From Gammaproteobacteria bacterium (GTDB lineage Bacteria > Pseudomonadota > Gammaproteobacteria > Thiohalomonadales > Thiohalomonadaceae): a stretch of DNA of 32,635 nt. The position numbers were made by a program, and so were the translations under genes. The notes beneath the pieces are model-generated. The model worked only from the letters and a program-made list of their open reading frames with translations, did not search any database and was not told the DNA's origin. Positions 6,939-15,899 of the stretch are shown piece by piece (the first letter of the stretch is position 1; the number at the start of each line of letters is the position of its first letter). The stretch covers positions 1 to 32,635 of the forward strand of contig JANJXC010000036.1 of NCBI GenBank assembly GCA_024709225.1, written 5' to 3'.

Positions 6939-9104
6939 ATGAACCACACAGCCAGCGCCCGCACAGCCTACCGACCCGGCGGGGTCGAGGCCGCGCTGGT
7001 GGACATGTTCCACCGCCGCGCCCCGGCGCCGATCATCGCCCTCAACATCCTGTTCGCCGGGCTGCTGGTGCTGCTGTGGTGGGGCAGCATTCCGGCGCCG
7101 CACCTGCTGCTGTGGTTCGGTGCAATGACGGCAGTGGCCCTGGTCAACATCCTGCGTCACCACCGCTACGAGACCGCCCTGCGGCATGGCACCCTGGACA
7201 CCCAGCGCTGGCGTCAGACCTTCATCAGCGGCACCTTCGCCAATGGCCTGGTATGGGGTGCCGGCGGCATCCTGCTCTACAGCCCGGCCCTGCCCTTGCA
7301 CAGCGCGGTGATCCTGCTGCTCATCTGCGGTATCGCGGCCGGTGTCGCCGCCTCGCAGGCCTCGTTATGGCCGGCGGTGGTGCTGTTCACGCTGAGCGCG
7401 ATCCTGCCGCCGGCGCTGGCCATACTGGCCGTCGCCGAGCCGATACAAATGGTGGCCGGCGGACTGCTGGTCCTGTATCTGGTGTACATCCTCACCGTTG
7501 GCGAGCTCAACCACCGCACCATGCTGGACGCCACACGCCTGCAGTTCGAGAACAGTCAGCTGTTGCACGACCTGCGCGAGCGGGAACAGCACTTCCGCTC
7601 CCTGGTGGAAAACGCGCCGGACATGCTGATGGCGGTGAGTGCCGAGGGGCAGTTGCTGTTTCACAGCCCCTCCACCGAGGCCCTGCTCGGCTATGGTGCC
7701 GCGCAGCTGGCCGGGCGCTCGGTATTCGAACTCATCCATCCGGACGATCAGGCCCTGGTGCGCGGCAAGATGCGGCGCCTGCTGGGCGCCGATCCGGGCA
7801 GCGGCAGCGCCGAAACGCGCTGGCGCCACGCCGGCGGCGACTGGCGCCTCCTGCAGTGCGTGGCGCGGCGTATCGGTGACAGCGAGCCGGCCGCCCTGGT
7901 AGTCAACGCCCGCGACATCACCGAACGCCGCGCCATGGAGGACGAGTTGCGCCAGGCGCGGGATGCGGCGGAAAAGGCCAGCCGCATCAAGAGCCGCTTC
8001 CTCGCCACCATGAGCCACGAGATCCGCACCCCGATGCACGCCATTCTCGGCATGGCCGAACTACTGCAGCACAGCCCGCTGAGCGGCGCGCAGCAGGGTT
8101 ACGTGCGCGCCTTCCAGGCCGCCGGGCGCCACCTGCTCAACCTCATCGACGATCTGCTGGATTTTTCGCGCATTGAGGCCGGCGGCCTGCAGCTGGCGGA
8201 CCGCGGCTTCCATCTGCGCCACCTGCTGGATGAAATCGGTGACCTGCTGGGGGCGCAGGCCCGGGCCAAGGGCCTGCAACTGCATCTCGAGCTGGACCCG
8301 GCGCTGGCGCCGTGGCGCCGCGGTGATGCCCAGCGCCTGCGCCAGGTCATCGTCAACCTGGTGGGCAATGCCATCAAGTTCACCCCACAGGGGCAGGTAG
8401 TGCTGACCGCAGGGCAGGAGCCGGATCTAGCCGACAGGCTGCGCTTCACCGTGACCGATACCGGCATCGGCATCGCCCAGGATCAGCGGGCCAGCCTCTT
8501 CGCCCCCTTCAGCCAGCTCGATGCCGGCTGCGCGCAGCAACAGGGCGGTACCGGCCTCGGCCTCTCCATCTGCCGCCACCTGATCGAGGCCATGGGGGGG
8601 AAGATCACGCTGGAAAGCACGCCGGGCAAGGGCAGCTGTTTCAGCTTTACCGTCCACCTGCCACAGGACCGTGCGGCCGACGACAACCCCTGCGCCCTGC
8701 CGGACGCGACCACCAGCCTGCCGCCGGCCCACCTGCTGGTGGCCGACGACTCGGCCATGAACCGCCTGGTAATCAAGGAATTTCTCAGCGACAGCCCCTG
8801 CCGCATCACCTTTGCCGAAAACGGCGTGGAGAGCGTCGAGCTGTTCACGCGGCACACCTTCGACCTGGTACTGATGGACATCCAGATGCCGCAACTGGAC
8901 GGCTGGGACGCCACCCGCCGCATCCGCGCCTACGAGGCCGAGCATGACCGCCCGCCGGTGCCCATCGTGGCGCTGAGCGCCAGCGCCATGGAGGAAGACC
9001 GGCGCGCCTCGCTGGTAGCGGGCTGCACCGCCTTCACGGCCAAACCGCTGGGCCGCAGCCAGCTGCTCGGCCTGCTGCAGCAGTACCTGGGCGCGCCGAA
9101 CTGA
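6939..9104 (+). CDS. Hybrid sensor histidine kinase with PAS and receiver domains
   Basis: This 721-residue inner-membrane kinase has, in order, six predicted transmembrane helices (about residues 28-200), a PAS domain (about 218-330), a HisKA dimerisation domain with the H-box [10 protein letters not shown] (phospho-acceptor H360), an HATPase domain with [19 protein letters not shown] and GGTGLGLSI boxes (about 460-580), and a receiver domain with [12 protein letters not shown] (phospho-acceptor D647). There is no HPt domain, so phosphotransfer must go to a separate HPt or regulator; none is encoded nearby. The ATG at 6939 was preferred to one at 6861, which would overlap the MBL gene. The signal sensed is unknown. 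Confidence 0.92.
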   Translation: MNHTASARTAYRPGGVEAALVDMFHRRAPAPIIALNILFAGLLVLLWWGSIPAPHLLLWFGAMTAVALVNILRHHRYETALRHGTLDTQRWRQTFISGTFANGLVWGAGGILLYSPALPLHSAVILLLICGIAAGVAASQASLWPAVVLFTLSAILPPALAILAVAEPIQMVAGGLLVLYLVYILTVGELNHRTMLDATRLQFENSQLLHDLREREQHFRSLVENAPDMLMAVSAEGQLLFHSPSTEALLGYGAAQLAGRSVFELIHPDDQALVRGKMRRLLGADPGSGSAETRWRHAGGDWRLLQCVARRIGDSEPAALVVNARDITERRAMEDELRQARDAAEKASRIKSRFLATMSHEIRTPMHAILGMAELLQHSPLSGAQQGYVRAFQAAGRHLLNLIDDLLDFSRIEAGGLQLADRGFHLRHLLDEIGDLLGAQARAKGLQLHLELDPALAPWRRGDAQRLRQVIVNLVGNAIKFTPQGQVVLTAGQEPDLADRLRFTVTDTGIGIAQDQRASLFAPFSQLDAGCAQQQGGTGLGLSICRHLIEAMGGKITLESTPGKGSCFSFTVHLPQDRAADDNPCALPDATTSLPPAHLLVADDSAMNRLVIKEFLSDSPCRITFAENGVESVELFTRHTFDLVLMDIQMPQLDGWDATRRIRAYEAEHDRPPVPIVALSASAMEEDRRASLVAGCTAFTAKPLGRSQLLGLLQQYLGAPN

Positions 9105-9114
9105 CGCCGCCCCG

Positions 9115-9951
9115 CTACTGCGCCTTGGCGCTGCGCCCGACCATGTCGCCCATCATGATCTCGAAGTAACCCTTGGCGCCGCCGGCGAGGAAGTAGTACG
9201 CGGCCACCTTCTCCGATTCCAGGTAATACTGCAGCCAGCGCACCTGCTGCCCGGCCTCGTCATAGATCAGCAGGGTCTTGCCCTCCTGCCGCGCCTGCTC
9301 GACATATTTCTGCAAGGCCTTGTTGTCCAGCGGCACCGAGCGCTGGCGCATGGGAAACAGGGTAATGGCCTCGCGCTGGAACTGGTCGCGCACATCAAGA
9401 ATCAGGCTGTTGTCGCCGATGCGTTTCTCGAACTCGGCGGGGCTGAGGGTATGCGCCTGCAACTTGTCCTTGCCAATCAGCGCCGCGGTATCGACGGGAG
9501 AACGCCCCAGCAGCACCGAATCGGCCGGGTAGGCCTTGACCCAGTCGAAGATGCCGGCGTCGTAGGCATAGACATTGACGATGCCGCTGTTTTGCACCTC
9601 CAGCGCCGCCTGGTAGGACTTCATGCAGGTGCGGCCGTTGCAGTAGAACACGATGGGGTGCTGCGACCCGGTACGCAACGCCTTGATCCCCTCCACGAAG
9701 CCCTTCTCGCCCAGCACCACATTCACGGCGTCCTTGATGTGCAGGGTGTCGTATTCGTAGCGGGAGCGGGTATCGACGATGATCACGTTGGGCCGCATGG
9801 CCTGCAACTGCTCCAGCTCCACCCACTTCACGGTGGGATAGCGCGAACGCCCCGGCATTTCGTCGCTGGCCCAGGCGCTCCCCGCGACCAGCAGCATGGC
9901 CGCCAGCCATAGCCAGATCGTTCCACCACGACGGTTGTTCATGGAATTCAT
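9115..9951 (-). CDS. Periplasmic protein with two rhodanese-like domains
   Basis: The 278-residue protein has an N-terminal signal peptide (hydrophobic residues 12-26, likely cleavage after AWA near 28), so it acts in the periplasm. The first rhodanese domain (about 40-145) holds VIIVDTRSRYEYDTLHI and an active-site loop with Cys104 (CNGRTC). The second (about 165-275) holds LILDVRDQFQREA, but its loop position is Asp231 (YDEAGQQ) instead of Cys, so it is probably not a sulfurtransferase. A good AAGGAG site lies before the ATG at 9951. It is convergent with the sensor kinase. A role in sulfur transfer or sulfide/thiosulfate handling is plausible but not shown. Confidence 0.85.
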   Translation of the reverse strand: MNSMNNRRGGTIWLWLAAMLLVAGSAWASDEMPGRSRYPTVKWVELEQLQAMRPNVIIVDTRSRYEYDTLHIKDAVNVVLGEKGFVEGIKALRTGSQHPIVFYCNGRTCMKSYQAALEVQNSGIVNVYAYDAGIFDWVKAYPADSVLLGRSPVDTAALIGKDKLQAHTLSPAEFEKRIGDNSLILDVRDQFQREAITLFPMRQRSVPLDNKALQKYVEQARQEGKTLLIYDEAGQQVRWLQYYLESEKVAAYYFLAGGAKGYFEIMMGDMVGRSAKAQ

Positions 9952-10286
9952 AATGACTCTCCTTGTTCCGCTGCGCTCGACACGCAGCAGCCCCTGCATA
10001 GTGGTTTATTGTTATGGACGGCCACAGGCTGTTCCCCCTGCAGACCCTCCTCTCCTCGCTGGTATGGATTCCGGGGCAGCGCTTTTTATTCCCCCGGACT
10101 CCGCTTTCACTATGGACCGTGCCGGCGGCAAATGACGTGTGACGGTTCACACCCACTCTTTGTCGCACGGTAATGCTGCGGAAAAATTTGTCCTTGATAC
10201 TTACGGCATTGCGTCACACTTCGGGTAAAGTAGTCTACTCTAACAGACGTCCACTACGTGGCCAGATTCAGTTCAGGGAGCACATC
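9952..10286. other. Divergent intergenic region, rhodanese / DUF2934
   Basis: This 335-bp gap lies between divergently transcribed genes and must hold both promoters. It contains small palindromes (CTGCG...CGCAG at 9967-9982) and AT-rich stretches near 10010 and 10180. A possible but weak promoter for the plus-strand gene is TTGCGT and TAGTCT 16 bp apart near 10209-10236. I see no reading frame with codon use like the neighbours and no recognised riboswitch. Confidence 0.4.
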
Positions 10287-10607
10287 ATGGCAGAACAGAA
10301 AAAGCAGACTGCACCACGCAAGAAATCCAGCGCCAGCACGGAAGCCAAGCCCAAGGCCACCGCCAAACCCAAGACCACCACTACCAAGAAGGTCGCACCG
10401 AAGAAGGCGGCCGTCCCCAAGACCAGCGCACCACGTGCCCGCAAGACGGCCGCCAGTGGCGTCAGCGAGGAAATGCGCCTGCACATGATCCGGGAGGCGG
10501 CCTATTACCGCGCCCTGCACCGTGGCTTCGGCGGCGGCGCGGAGACGGAAGACTGGTGCGCGGCAGAGCGTGAAATCGACGTGATGCTGGGGAAGCTTAC
10601 TTCGTAA
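10287..10607 (+). CDS. DUF2934 protein with histone H1-like Lys/Ala/Pro tail
   Basis: The 106-residue protein has two parts. Residues 2-63 are made almost only of Lys, Ala, Pro, Thr and Ser with repeated KPK, KKA and KPKA patterns, like the tails of bacterial histone H1-like proteins. Residues 66-106 match the DUF2934 pattern: an N-terminal helix with IREAAYYRA, a Gly-rich turn (GFGGG), then the conserved DWxxAEREID. The basic tail suggests nucleic-acid or polyanion binding; the DUF2934 part has no known function. AGGGAG lies 8 bases before the ATG. The gene is alone between a divergent and a convergent neighbour and is followed by a hairpin repeat and a terminator. Confidence 0.82.
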   Translation: MAEQKKQTAPRKKSSASTEAKPKATAKPKTTTTKKVAPKKAAVPKTSAPRARKTAASGVSEEMRLHMIREAAYYRALHRGFGGGAETEDWCAAEREIDVMLGKLTS

Positions 10608-10610
10608 GAG

Positions 10611-10672
10611 TTTCGAATTTCGAGTTGCGGGTTTCGAACCCACCCCCGGAACTCGAAACCCGCAACTCGAAA
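10611..10672. repeat. 7-bp repeat hairpin with 20-bp perfect arms
   Basis: The arms at 10618-10637 and 10653-10672 are perfect reverse complements over 20 bp with a 15-bp loop. The sequence divides into heptamers (TTTCGAA, TTTCGAG, TTGCGGG, TTTCGAA on the left; ACTCGAA, ACCCGCA, ACTCGAA on the right). It directly precedes a rho-independent terminator. Confidence 0.92.
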
Positions 10673-10678
10673 CTGAAA

Positions 10679-10702
10679 AACGCCGCGCCCACGCGCGGCG
10701 TT
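10679..10702. terminator. Bidirectional rho-independent terminator
   Basis: A 10-bp GC-rich stem (AACGCCGCGC/GCGCGGCGTT) with the loop CCAC is flanked by five A on the left and six T on the right. It can therefore terminate both the plus-strand DUF2934 gene and the convergent minus-strand metY. The metY stop lies at the T-tract. Confidence 0.92.
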
Positions 10703-10704
10703 TT

Positions 10705-11982
10705 TTATTTGGCAGCCGCCAGCGCCTGGGTGATGTCGGCGATGATGTCGTCGATATGCTCGATGCCGATGGACAGGCGCACCATGTCCGCCGTCACGCC
10801 GGCCGATTTCAGTTCGGCGTCGTTGAGCTGGCGGTGGGTGGTGGTGGCCGGATGGCAGGCCAGCGACTTGGCGTCGCCGATGTTCACCAGGCGCACGATG
10901 AGCTTGAGGGCGTCGATGAACTTCGCCCCGGCCTCGCGCCCGCCCTGGATGCCGAAGGACAGGATGCCGGAGGCATTGCCGTCACGCATGTACTTCTGCA
11001 CCAGCGGGTAGTCGGGCGAATCGGGCAGGCCGGGATAGTTGACCCAGCTCACCTGCGGGTGGCCCTGGAGGAACTGCGCCACCTTGAGGGCGTTGGCGCC
11101 GTGGCGCTCCATGCGCAGGGCCAGGGTTTCGATGCCCTGCAGGATGAGGAAGGCGTTGAACGGCGACAGCGCGGCGCCCATGTTGCGCAGCGGCACCACG
11201 CGGCAGCGGCCGATGAAGGCCGCCGGGCCGAAGGCCTCGGTGTACACCACGCCGTGGTAGGACGGGTCCGGGGTGTTGAGCATGGGGAAGCGTTTGGCGT
11301 TGGCCTTCCAGTCGAACTTGCCGGAGTCGACGATGATGCCGGCGATGGAGGTGCCGTGGCCGCCCATGTACTTGGTCAGCGCGTGCACCACGATATCGGC
11401 GCCATGCTCGATGGGGCGGCACAGATAGGGCGAGGGCACGGTGTTGTCCACCACCAGCGGCACGCCCCGGGCGTGGGCCGCGGCGGCAAGACGGCCGAAA
11501 TCGACCACGTTGGCCGACGGGTTGCCGATAGATTCGCAGAACACCAGCTTGGTCTTGTCGTCGATGAGCGCGGCCAGGGCGTCGATGTCGTCATGGGCGG
11601 CGAAGCGCACCTCGATGCCCATGCGCGGCAGGGTGTGGGCGAACAGGTTGTAGGTGCCGCCGTACAGGCGCGCCGTGGTGACGATGTTGTCGCCCACCTC
11701 GCACAGCGCCTGCACGGTGTAGGTGATCGCCGCCATGCCCGAGGCCACCGCCAGGGCCGCCACACCGCCCTCCATCTCCGCCACGCGCTGTTCCAGCACC
11801 GCGTTGGTGGGATTCATGATGCGGGTGTAGATATTGCCCGGCACCTTGAGGTCGAACAGGTCGGCGCCATGCTGGGTATCGTCGAAGGCGTAGGAGGTGG
11901 TCTGGTAGATGGGCACCGCCACCGCCTTGGTGGTGGGGTCGGGGGAATAGCCGCCATGGATGGCGATGGTTTCCAGTTTCAC
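10705..11982 (-). CDS. metY: O-acetylhomoserine sulfhydrylase MetY
   Basis: This PLP enzyme of the Cys/Met metabolism family makes homocysteine from O-acetylhomoserine and sulfide (direct sulfhydrylation). The 425-residue length is typical of MetY, longer than MetB/MetZ (about 390). Motifs seen include KLETIAIHGGYSPDP at the N-terminus, YTRIMNPTNAVLEQRVAEMEGG, the family stretch VDNTVPSPYLCRPIEHGADIVVHA (in parts), and the PLP lysine K204 in LTKYMGGHG. The GTG at 11982 is chosen because AGGAG is 7-8 bases before it and the protein then begins as in homologues; the in-frame ATG at 11997 has no ribosome site. O-succinylhomoserine use cannot be excluded. Confidence 0.92.
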   Translation of the reverse strand: MKLETIAIHGGYSPDPTTKAVAVPIYQTTSYAFDDTQHGADLFDLKVPGNIYTRIMNPTNAVLEQRVAEMEGGVAALAVASGMAAITYTVQALCEVGDNIVTTARLYGGTYNLFAHTLPRMGIEVRFAAHDDIDALAALIDDKTKLVFCESIGNPSANVVDFGRLAAAAHARGVPLVVDNTVPSPYLCRPIEHGADIVVHALTKYMGGHGTSIAGIIVDSGKFDWKANAKRFPMLNTPDPSYHGVVYTEAFGPAAFIGRCRVVPLRNMGAALSPFNAFLILQGIETLALRMERHGANALKVAQFLQGHPQVSWVNYPGLPDSPDYPLVQKYMRDGNASGILSFGIQGGREAGAKFIDALKLIVRLVNIGDAKSLACHPATTTHRQLNDAELKSAGVTADMVRLSIGIEHIDDIIADITQALAAAK

Positions 11983-12023
11983 GCTGTGACTCCTCATTAG
12001 TTTTATTACAAACCCGCCGCAGA

Positions 12024-12043
12024 CGACTACATGGATGTAGTCG
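12024..12043. repeat. Inverted repeat in the metY leader region
   Basis: Perfect 9-bp arms CGACTACAT/ATGTAGTCG are separated by GG. The centre lies about 50 bp upstream of the metY GTG. It could be an operator or an RNA hairpin in the metY 5' leader; no known SAM riboswitch core is visible around it. Confidence 0.5.
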
Positions 12044-12067
12044 GTTGGAAATGTCTGGAACGTATTT

Positions 12068-12221
12068 CCCAGACGCGGAGGCGCAGAGAGCGCTTTCCGT
12101 ATGTTACGGATGTGGCGCAGACTGGCCAATAGCCAAACCGTTACGTCAGCATAATCGCACGCCCGGGAGGACGGGCCCCGCAATGCTCAACTCTGCGCCT
12201 CTGCGACAAAATTGGTTTTAG
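12068..12221. repeat. 8-bp tandem-repeat element (octamer family), site 3
   Basis: The left arm (12069-12093) is AGACGCGGAGGCGCAGAG-like and the right arm (12188-12221) is CTCTGCGCCTCTGCGACA-like, enclosing about 95 bp of unique DNA that itself has small palindromes (CCGTA/TACGG at 12097-12109). The right flank ATTGGTTTTA, read in reverse, matches the left flank of site 2. It lies between the divergent metY and DedA/LssY genes, so the spacer probably contains promoters. Confidence 0.8.
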
Positions 12222-12229
12222 AATCAATC

Positions 12230-14188
12230 ATGGATTTCGGCCTGCTGGACATCCTGCTCGACTGGCTGCGCGCCCACCCGGGTTGGGCGGGTGTGGCGGT
12301 CATGCTCATCGCCTGCGGCGAATCGCTGGCACTGGTGGGGCTGATCCTGCCCGGTGCGGTGCTGATGTTCGGCATCGGCGCCCTGGTCGGCGCCGGGGCG
12401 CTGGAACTGTGGCCCACCCTGGCGTGGGCGGCGGTGGGCGCCATCGCCGGTGATGGCATCAGTTTCTGGCTGGGGCGGCACTTCCACCAGCGCATCCGCG
12501 TCATGTGGCCGCTGCGCAGCCATCCGGAGCTCACCGCCCGCGCCGTCGACTTCTTCCACCGCCACGGCGGCAAGAGCGTGCTGCTCGGCCGTTTCGTCGG
12601 CCCGCTGCGGCCGGTGATCCCGCTGGTGGCGGGCATGCTGGAGATGCCGCTGCGCCGCTTCATGCTGGTCAACGTCATCTCCGGCCTGTTGTGGGCGCCG
12701 GTCTATGTGTTGCCTGGGATGGTGTTTGCCGCGTCGCTGGGCCTCGCTGCCGAAGTGGCGACCCGGCTGGCGCTGCTGCTCGGCACGCTGCTCCTGCTGC
12801 TGATATTGGTACTGTGGCTGACACGCCGGGCGTTCCGGCTGTGGCACCGCTATGCCTACCGTGTGCTGCGCGATAGCCTGGCCTGGGCCGCGCGCCATCC
12901 CCGTCTCGGCCACCTGCCCGCCGCCCTGCTCGATCCGGCCCACCCCGAGGCCCGCGGCCTGAGTCTGCTCGGCCTGTTGCTGCTCCTGGCCGGTGCCACC
13001 CTGCTGTGGACCCTGCAGGCCGTGGGCGGGACCGCGCTGCCCGATCTGGACGAGACCGTGCGCCATGGCCTCGCAGCCCTGCACACCCCCTGGGCCGACC
13101 GCTTGTTGCTGCCGCTCGCGGCCCTGGGCGCACCGGTCACGCTGCTGCCGCTGGTCATTGCCGTGTTGCTCTGGCTGATGCTCTGCCGCCACTGGCAGGC
13201 CGCGGGCCACTGGCTGGCAGCGGCACTGTTCGCCGGTCTGTTTGCCCTGCTGCAGGGCCTGCCCACGGCCAGCGCTGCACTGCAACACTCTGTGGTGCTC
13301 GCGGCATCGATCTATGGTTTCCTCACCGTACTGCTGGCACGGGAAACAGGCGAGCGCTGGCGCTGGCTAACCTATGCGGGTGCCGCACTGCTGCTTGTCG
13401 CAATCGGCTTTGCCCGGCTCTATCTGCAGACCCAGCTGCTGTCGGAGGTGGCGATCGGCCTGTCGCTGGGGCTGCTGTGGGCAACCCTGCTCGGCATCGC
13501 CTGGCTGCGCCATCCGGCGGGCCGACCTGCCGCGCGCCCGCTGCTGGCGGTTGCCCTGATGAGCGCACTGATGGCGGGCCTGTGGTATCGCGCCAATGAA
13601 TTCTCTGCCGAACTCACCCGCCATGCAGTGGCCCCCGCGGTGCACGACCTCGATACCGGATACTGGCAACAACAGGGCTGGGCTGCCCTGCCCGCGGAGC
13701 GCGACGATGTGCGCCACCACCGCAGCCATCCGCTCACCCTGCAGTATGCCGGTCCCCTGGCTACCCTGCGGCAAGCACTGGAGGGCCAGGGCTGGCGCAC
13801 CCCGGCGCCCCTCGATGCCCTGAGCTGGCTGCACTGGCTGAACCTCGACATCGCCGTGACCGAGCTGCCGGTGCTGCCACAGGTACACGCCGGACAGCAT
13901 CAGCAACTCCTACTGATCAAGCCGGAGGCCGACGGCCGCCAGCTGCGCACACTGCGCCTGTGGTTCAGCGGCACGCAGCTGCAGCCGGGCGCGCGTCCGC
14001 TCTGGATCGGCAATGCGACGTGGCTGGAGGCCACTCAAGCGCTGGGCACACTCTCGGTGCCGCGCACGGTGGATGAATTCATCACACCGCTGGATTTGCT
14101 GCAGCAGGATCTGGCCGCAGCGGGGTGGCGCCTGTCGCTGCGGCAACGGAGCGACGGCCGCCAGGTGTTATTGCTGGTGACACCCTGA
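12230..14188 (+). CDS. DedA/VTT - PAP2-like - LssY C-terminal membrane protein
   Basis: This is a 652-residue multi-domain inner-membrane protein. Residues 1-200 are a DedA (SNARE-associated/VTT) domain with the hallmark GRFVGPLRPVIPLVAGM near 125-140. Residues about 235-430 form several transmembrane helices in a PAP2-type arrangement. Residues about 460-652 are a soluble domain like the C-terminus of Legionella LssY. The PAP2 part appears catalytically dead: the usual SRxYLGVHWLSD is ARLYLQTQLLSE, with A395, Q402 and E406 at the Ser, His and Asp positions, and no KxxxxxxRP or PSGH is found (only H353 near it). DedA proteins are linked to lipid-carrier flipping. The ATG at 12230 was chosen over an upstream TTG. 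Confidence 0.85.
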   Translation: MDFGLLDILLDWLRAHPGWAGVAVMLIACGESLALVGLILPGAVLMFGIGALVGAGALELWPTLAWAAVGAIAGDGISFWLGRHFHQRIRVMWPLRSHPELTARAVDFFHRHGGKSVLLGRFVGPLRPVIPLVAGMLEMPLRRFMLVNVISGLLWAPVYVLPGMVFAASLGLAAEVATRLALLLGTLLLLLILVLWLTRRAFRLWHRYAYRVLRDSLAWAARHPRLGHLPAALLDPAHPEARGLSLLGLLLLLAGATLLWTLQAVGGTALPDLDETVRHGLAALHTPWADRLLLPLAALGAPVTLLPLVIAVLLWLMLCRHWQAAGHWLAAALFAGLFALLQGLPTASAALQHSVVLAASIYGFLTVLLARETGERWRWLTYAGAALLLVAIGFARLYLQTQLLSEVAIGLSLGLLWATLLGIAWLRHPAGRPAARPLLAVALMSALMAGLWYRANEFSAELTRHAVAPAVHDLDTGYWQQQGWAALPAERDDVRHHRSHPLTLQYAGPLATLRQALEGQGWRTPAPLDALSWLHWLNLDIAVTELPVLPQVHAGQHQQLLLIKPEADGRQLRTLRLWFSGTQLQPGARPLWIGNATWLEATQALGTLSVPRTVDEFITPLDLLQQDLAAAGWRLSLRQRSDGRQVLLLVTP

Positions 14189-14365
14189 ATAAGCGCCCCG
14201 ACCCATAGCCATCTGCAGGGTGCTGCGCCAGTAAGCGGCACCGCGACGGGGGACTATTTCGGGGCAACGGGTTGGGGCAGGCGTGCATGCCGTCCGCGGG
14301 GTACGCCCGGAGCAGAATACCGGATGGCGTCCCGGACCCGGAACGCCGGAGGGGATGGCGCACCG

Positions 14366-15070
14366 TCACTCCGCCGCAACGCGCTCCAGTGCCGCGCGAT
14401 CGCAATGAAAGCTGCCGGCGCGCTCGCTCAGCATGCCGGCACGCTTGAGCTCCGCCACCATGCGGCTGGCCGACTCGGTGGTGATGCCGAGCATGGCCCC
14501 CATGTCCTTGCGACTGAACAGATTGCACAGGCCGTTGCCCGCCTCATCGGTGAGACGCAGCAGCAGGCGCGCCACGCGCTGACGCGCGCTGCCGGTGCCC
14601 AGCTCGGTGAGCCAGGCATCGGCCTCGGACAGGGCCTGCTGCCAGCGCCGCATCAGTTCGCGATACAGCTGCGGGCTCTCCAGCTCGAGCCGGCGCACCA
14701 CATCCACCGGGATACGGCATATCACGCCCTCCTGCTCGACGATGGCATCGTGCTGATAGGACTGCCCGACCAGGGCCTCCAGACCGGTGACATCGGTGGC
14801 GCGCACCAGGCGCACGATGCGTTCGCCGCCGTCGGGCAGATACTGCACCAGCTTCACCAGACCTTCGCGCACAGTGAAGATGGCGCGCCCGGCGTCACCC
14901 ATGTGGTACAGGGATTCGCCGCGCAGCAGGCGCTGCTCATCGATGTCATGCTGGATACGACGGAGCAGGGCGGCATCGATACCGGCGAACAGCACCGATG
15001 CGCGCATGGTGCACATACTGCAATCTGCCGTCTCGCACCAAGCGGTCATCACGGGTTGTGTCAGTTTCAT
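14366..15070 (-). CDS. Crp/Fnr-family transcription regulator, FNR-like
   Basis: The 234-residue regulator has an N-terminal cysteine cluster (C12, C17, C20), a cyclic-nucleotide-fold domain (about 25-145) that includes C118, a dimer helix, and a winged-helix DNA-binding domain (about 160-225). C118 lies in VICRIP, equivalent to C122 of E. coli FNR, so oxygen sensing by an iron-sulfur cluster is likely. The recognition helix TTESASRMV keeps E199, S202 and R203, matching the FNR residues that read TTGAT half-sites. The cysteine spacing (Cx4Cx2C) differs from FNR (Cx2Cx5C). It is followed on the minus strand by 177 bp with no gene and preceded by murU 35 bp upstream, so it may share murU's transcript. 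Confidence 0.88.
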   Translation of the reverse strand: MKLTQPVMTAWCETADCSMCTMRASVLFAGIDAALLRRIQHDIDEQRLLRGESLYHMGDAGRAIFTVREGLVKLVQYLPDGGERIVRLVRATDVTGLEALVGQSYQHDAIVEQEGVICRIPVDVVRRLELESPQLYRELMRRWQQALSEADAWLTELGTGSARQRVARLLLRLTDEAGNGLCNLFSRKDMGAMLGITTESASRMVAELKRAGMLSERAGSFHCDRAALERVAAE

Positions 15071-15105
15071 CTCGGGCTGCTGTTCCTGGCGGCGCCACGG
15101 CGCCG

Positions 15106-15822
<717 letters not shown>

Positions 15823-15899
15823 CTAAGAGGATGGCGCGGCAGTCTAGCAGCATCAGGACGGCGTCTACAGCAGAAACCCGAGCGGGAAAGGATGTCACC

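Noticed and set aside
10756-12000. 414-codon open frame opposite metY
   Set aside because: Shadow frame with His/Gln/Gly-rich low-complexity translation; metY is clear on the other strand.
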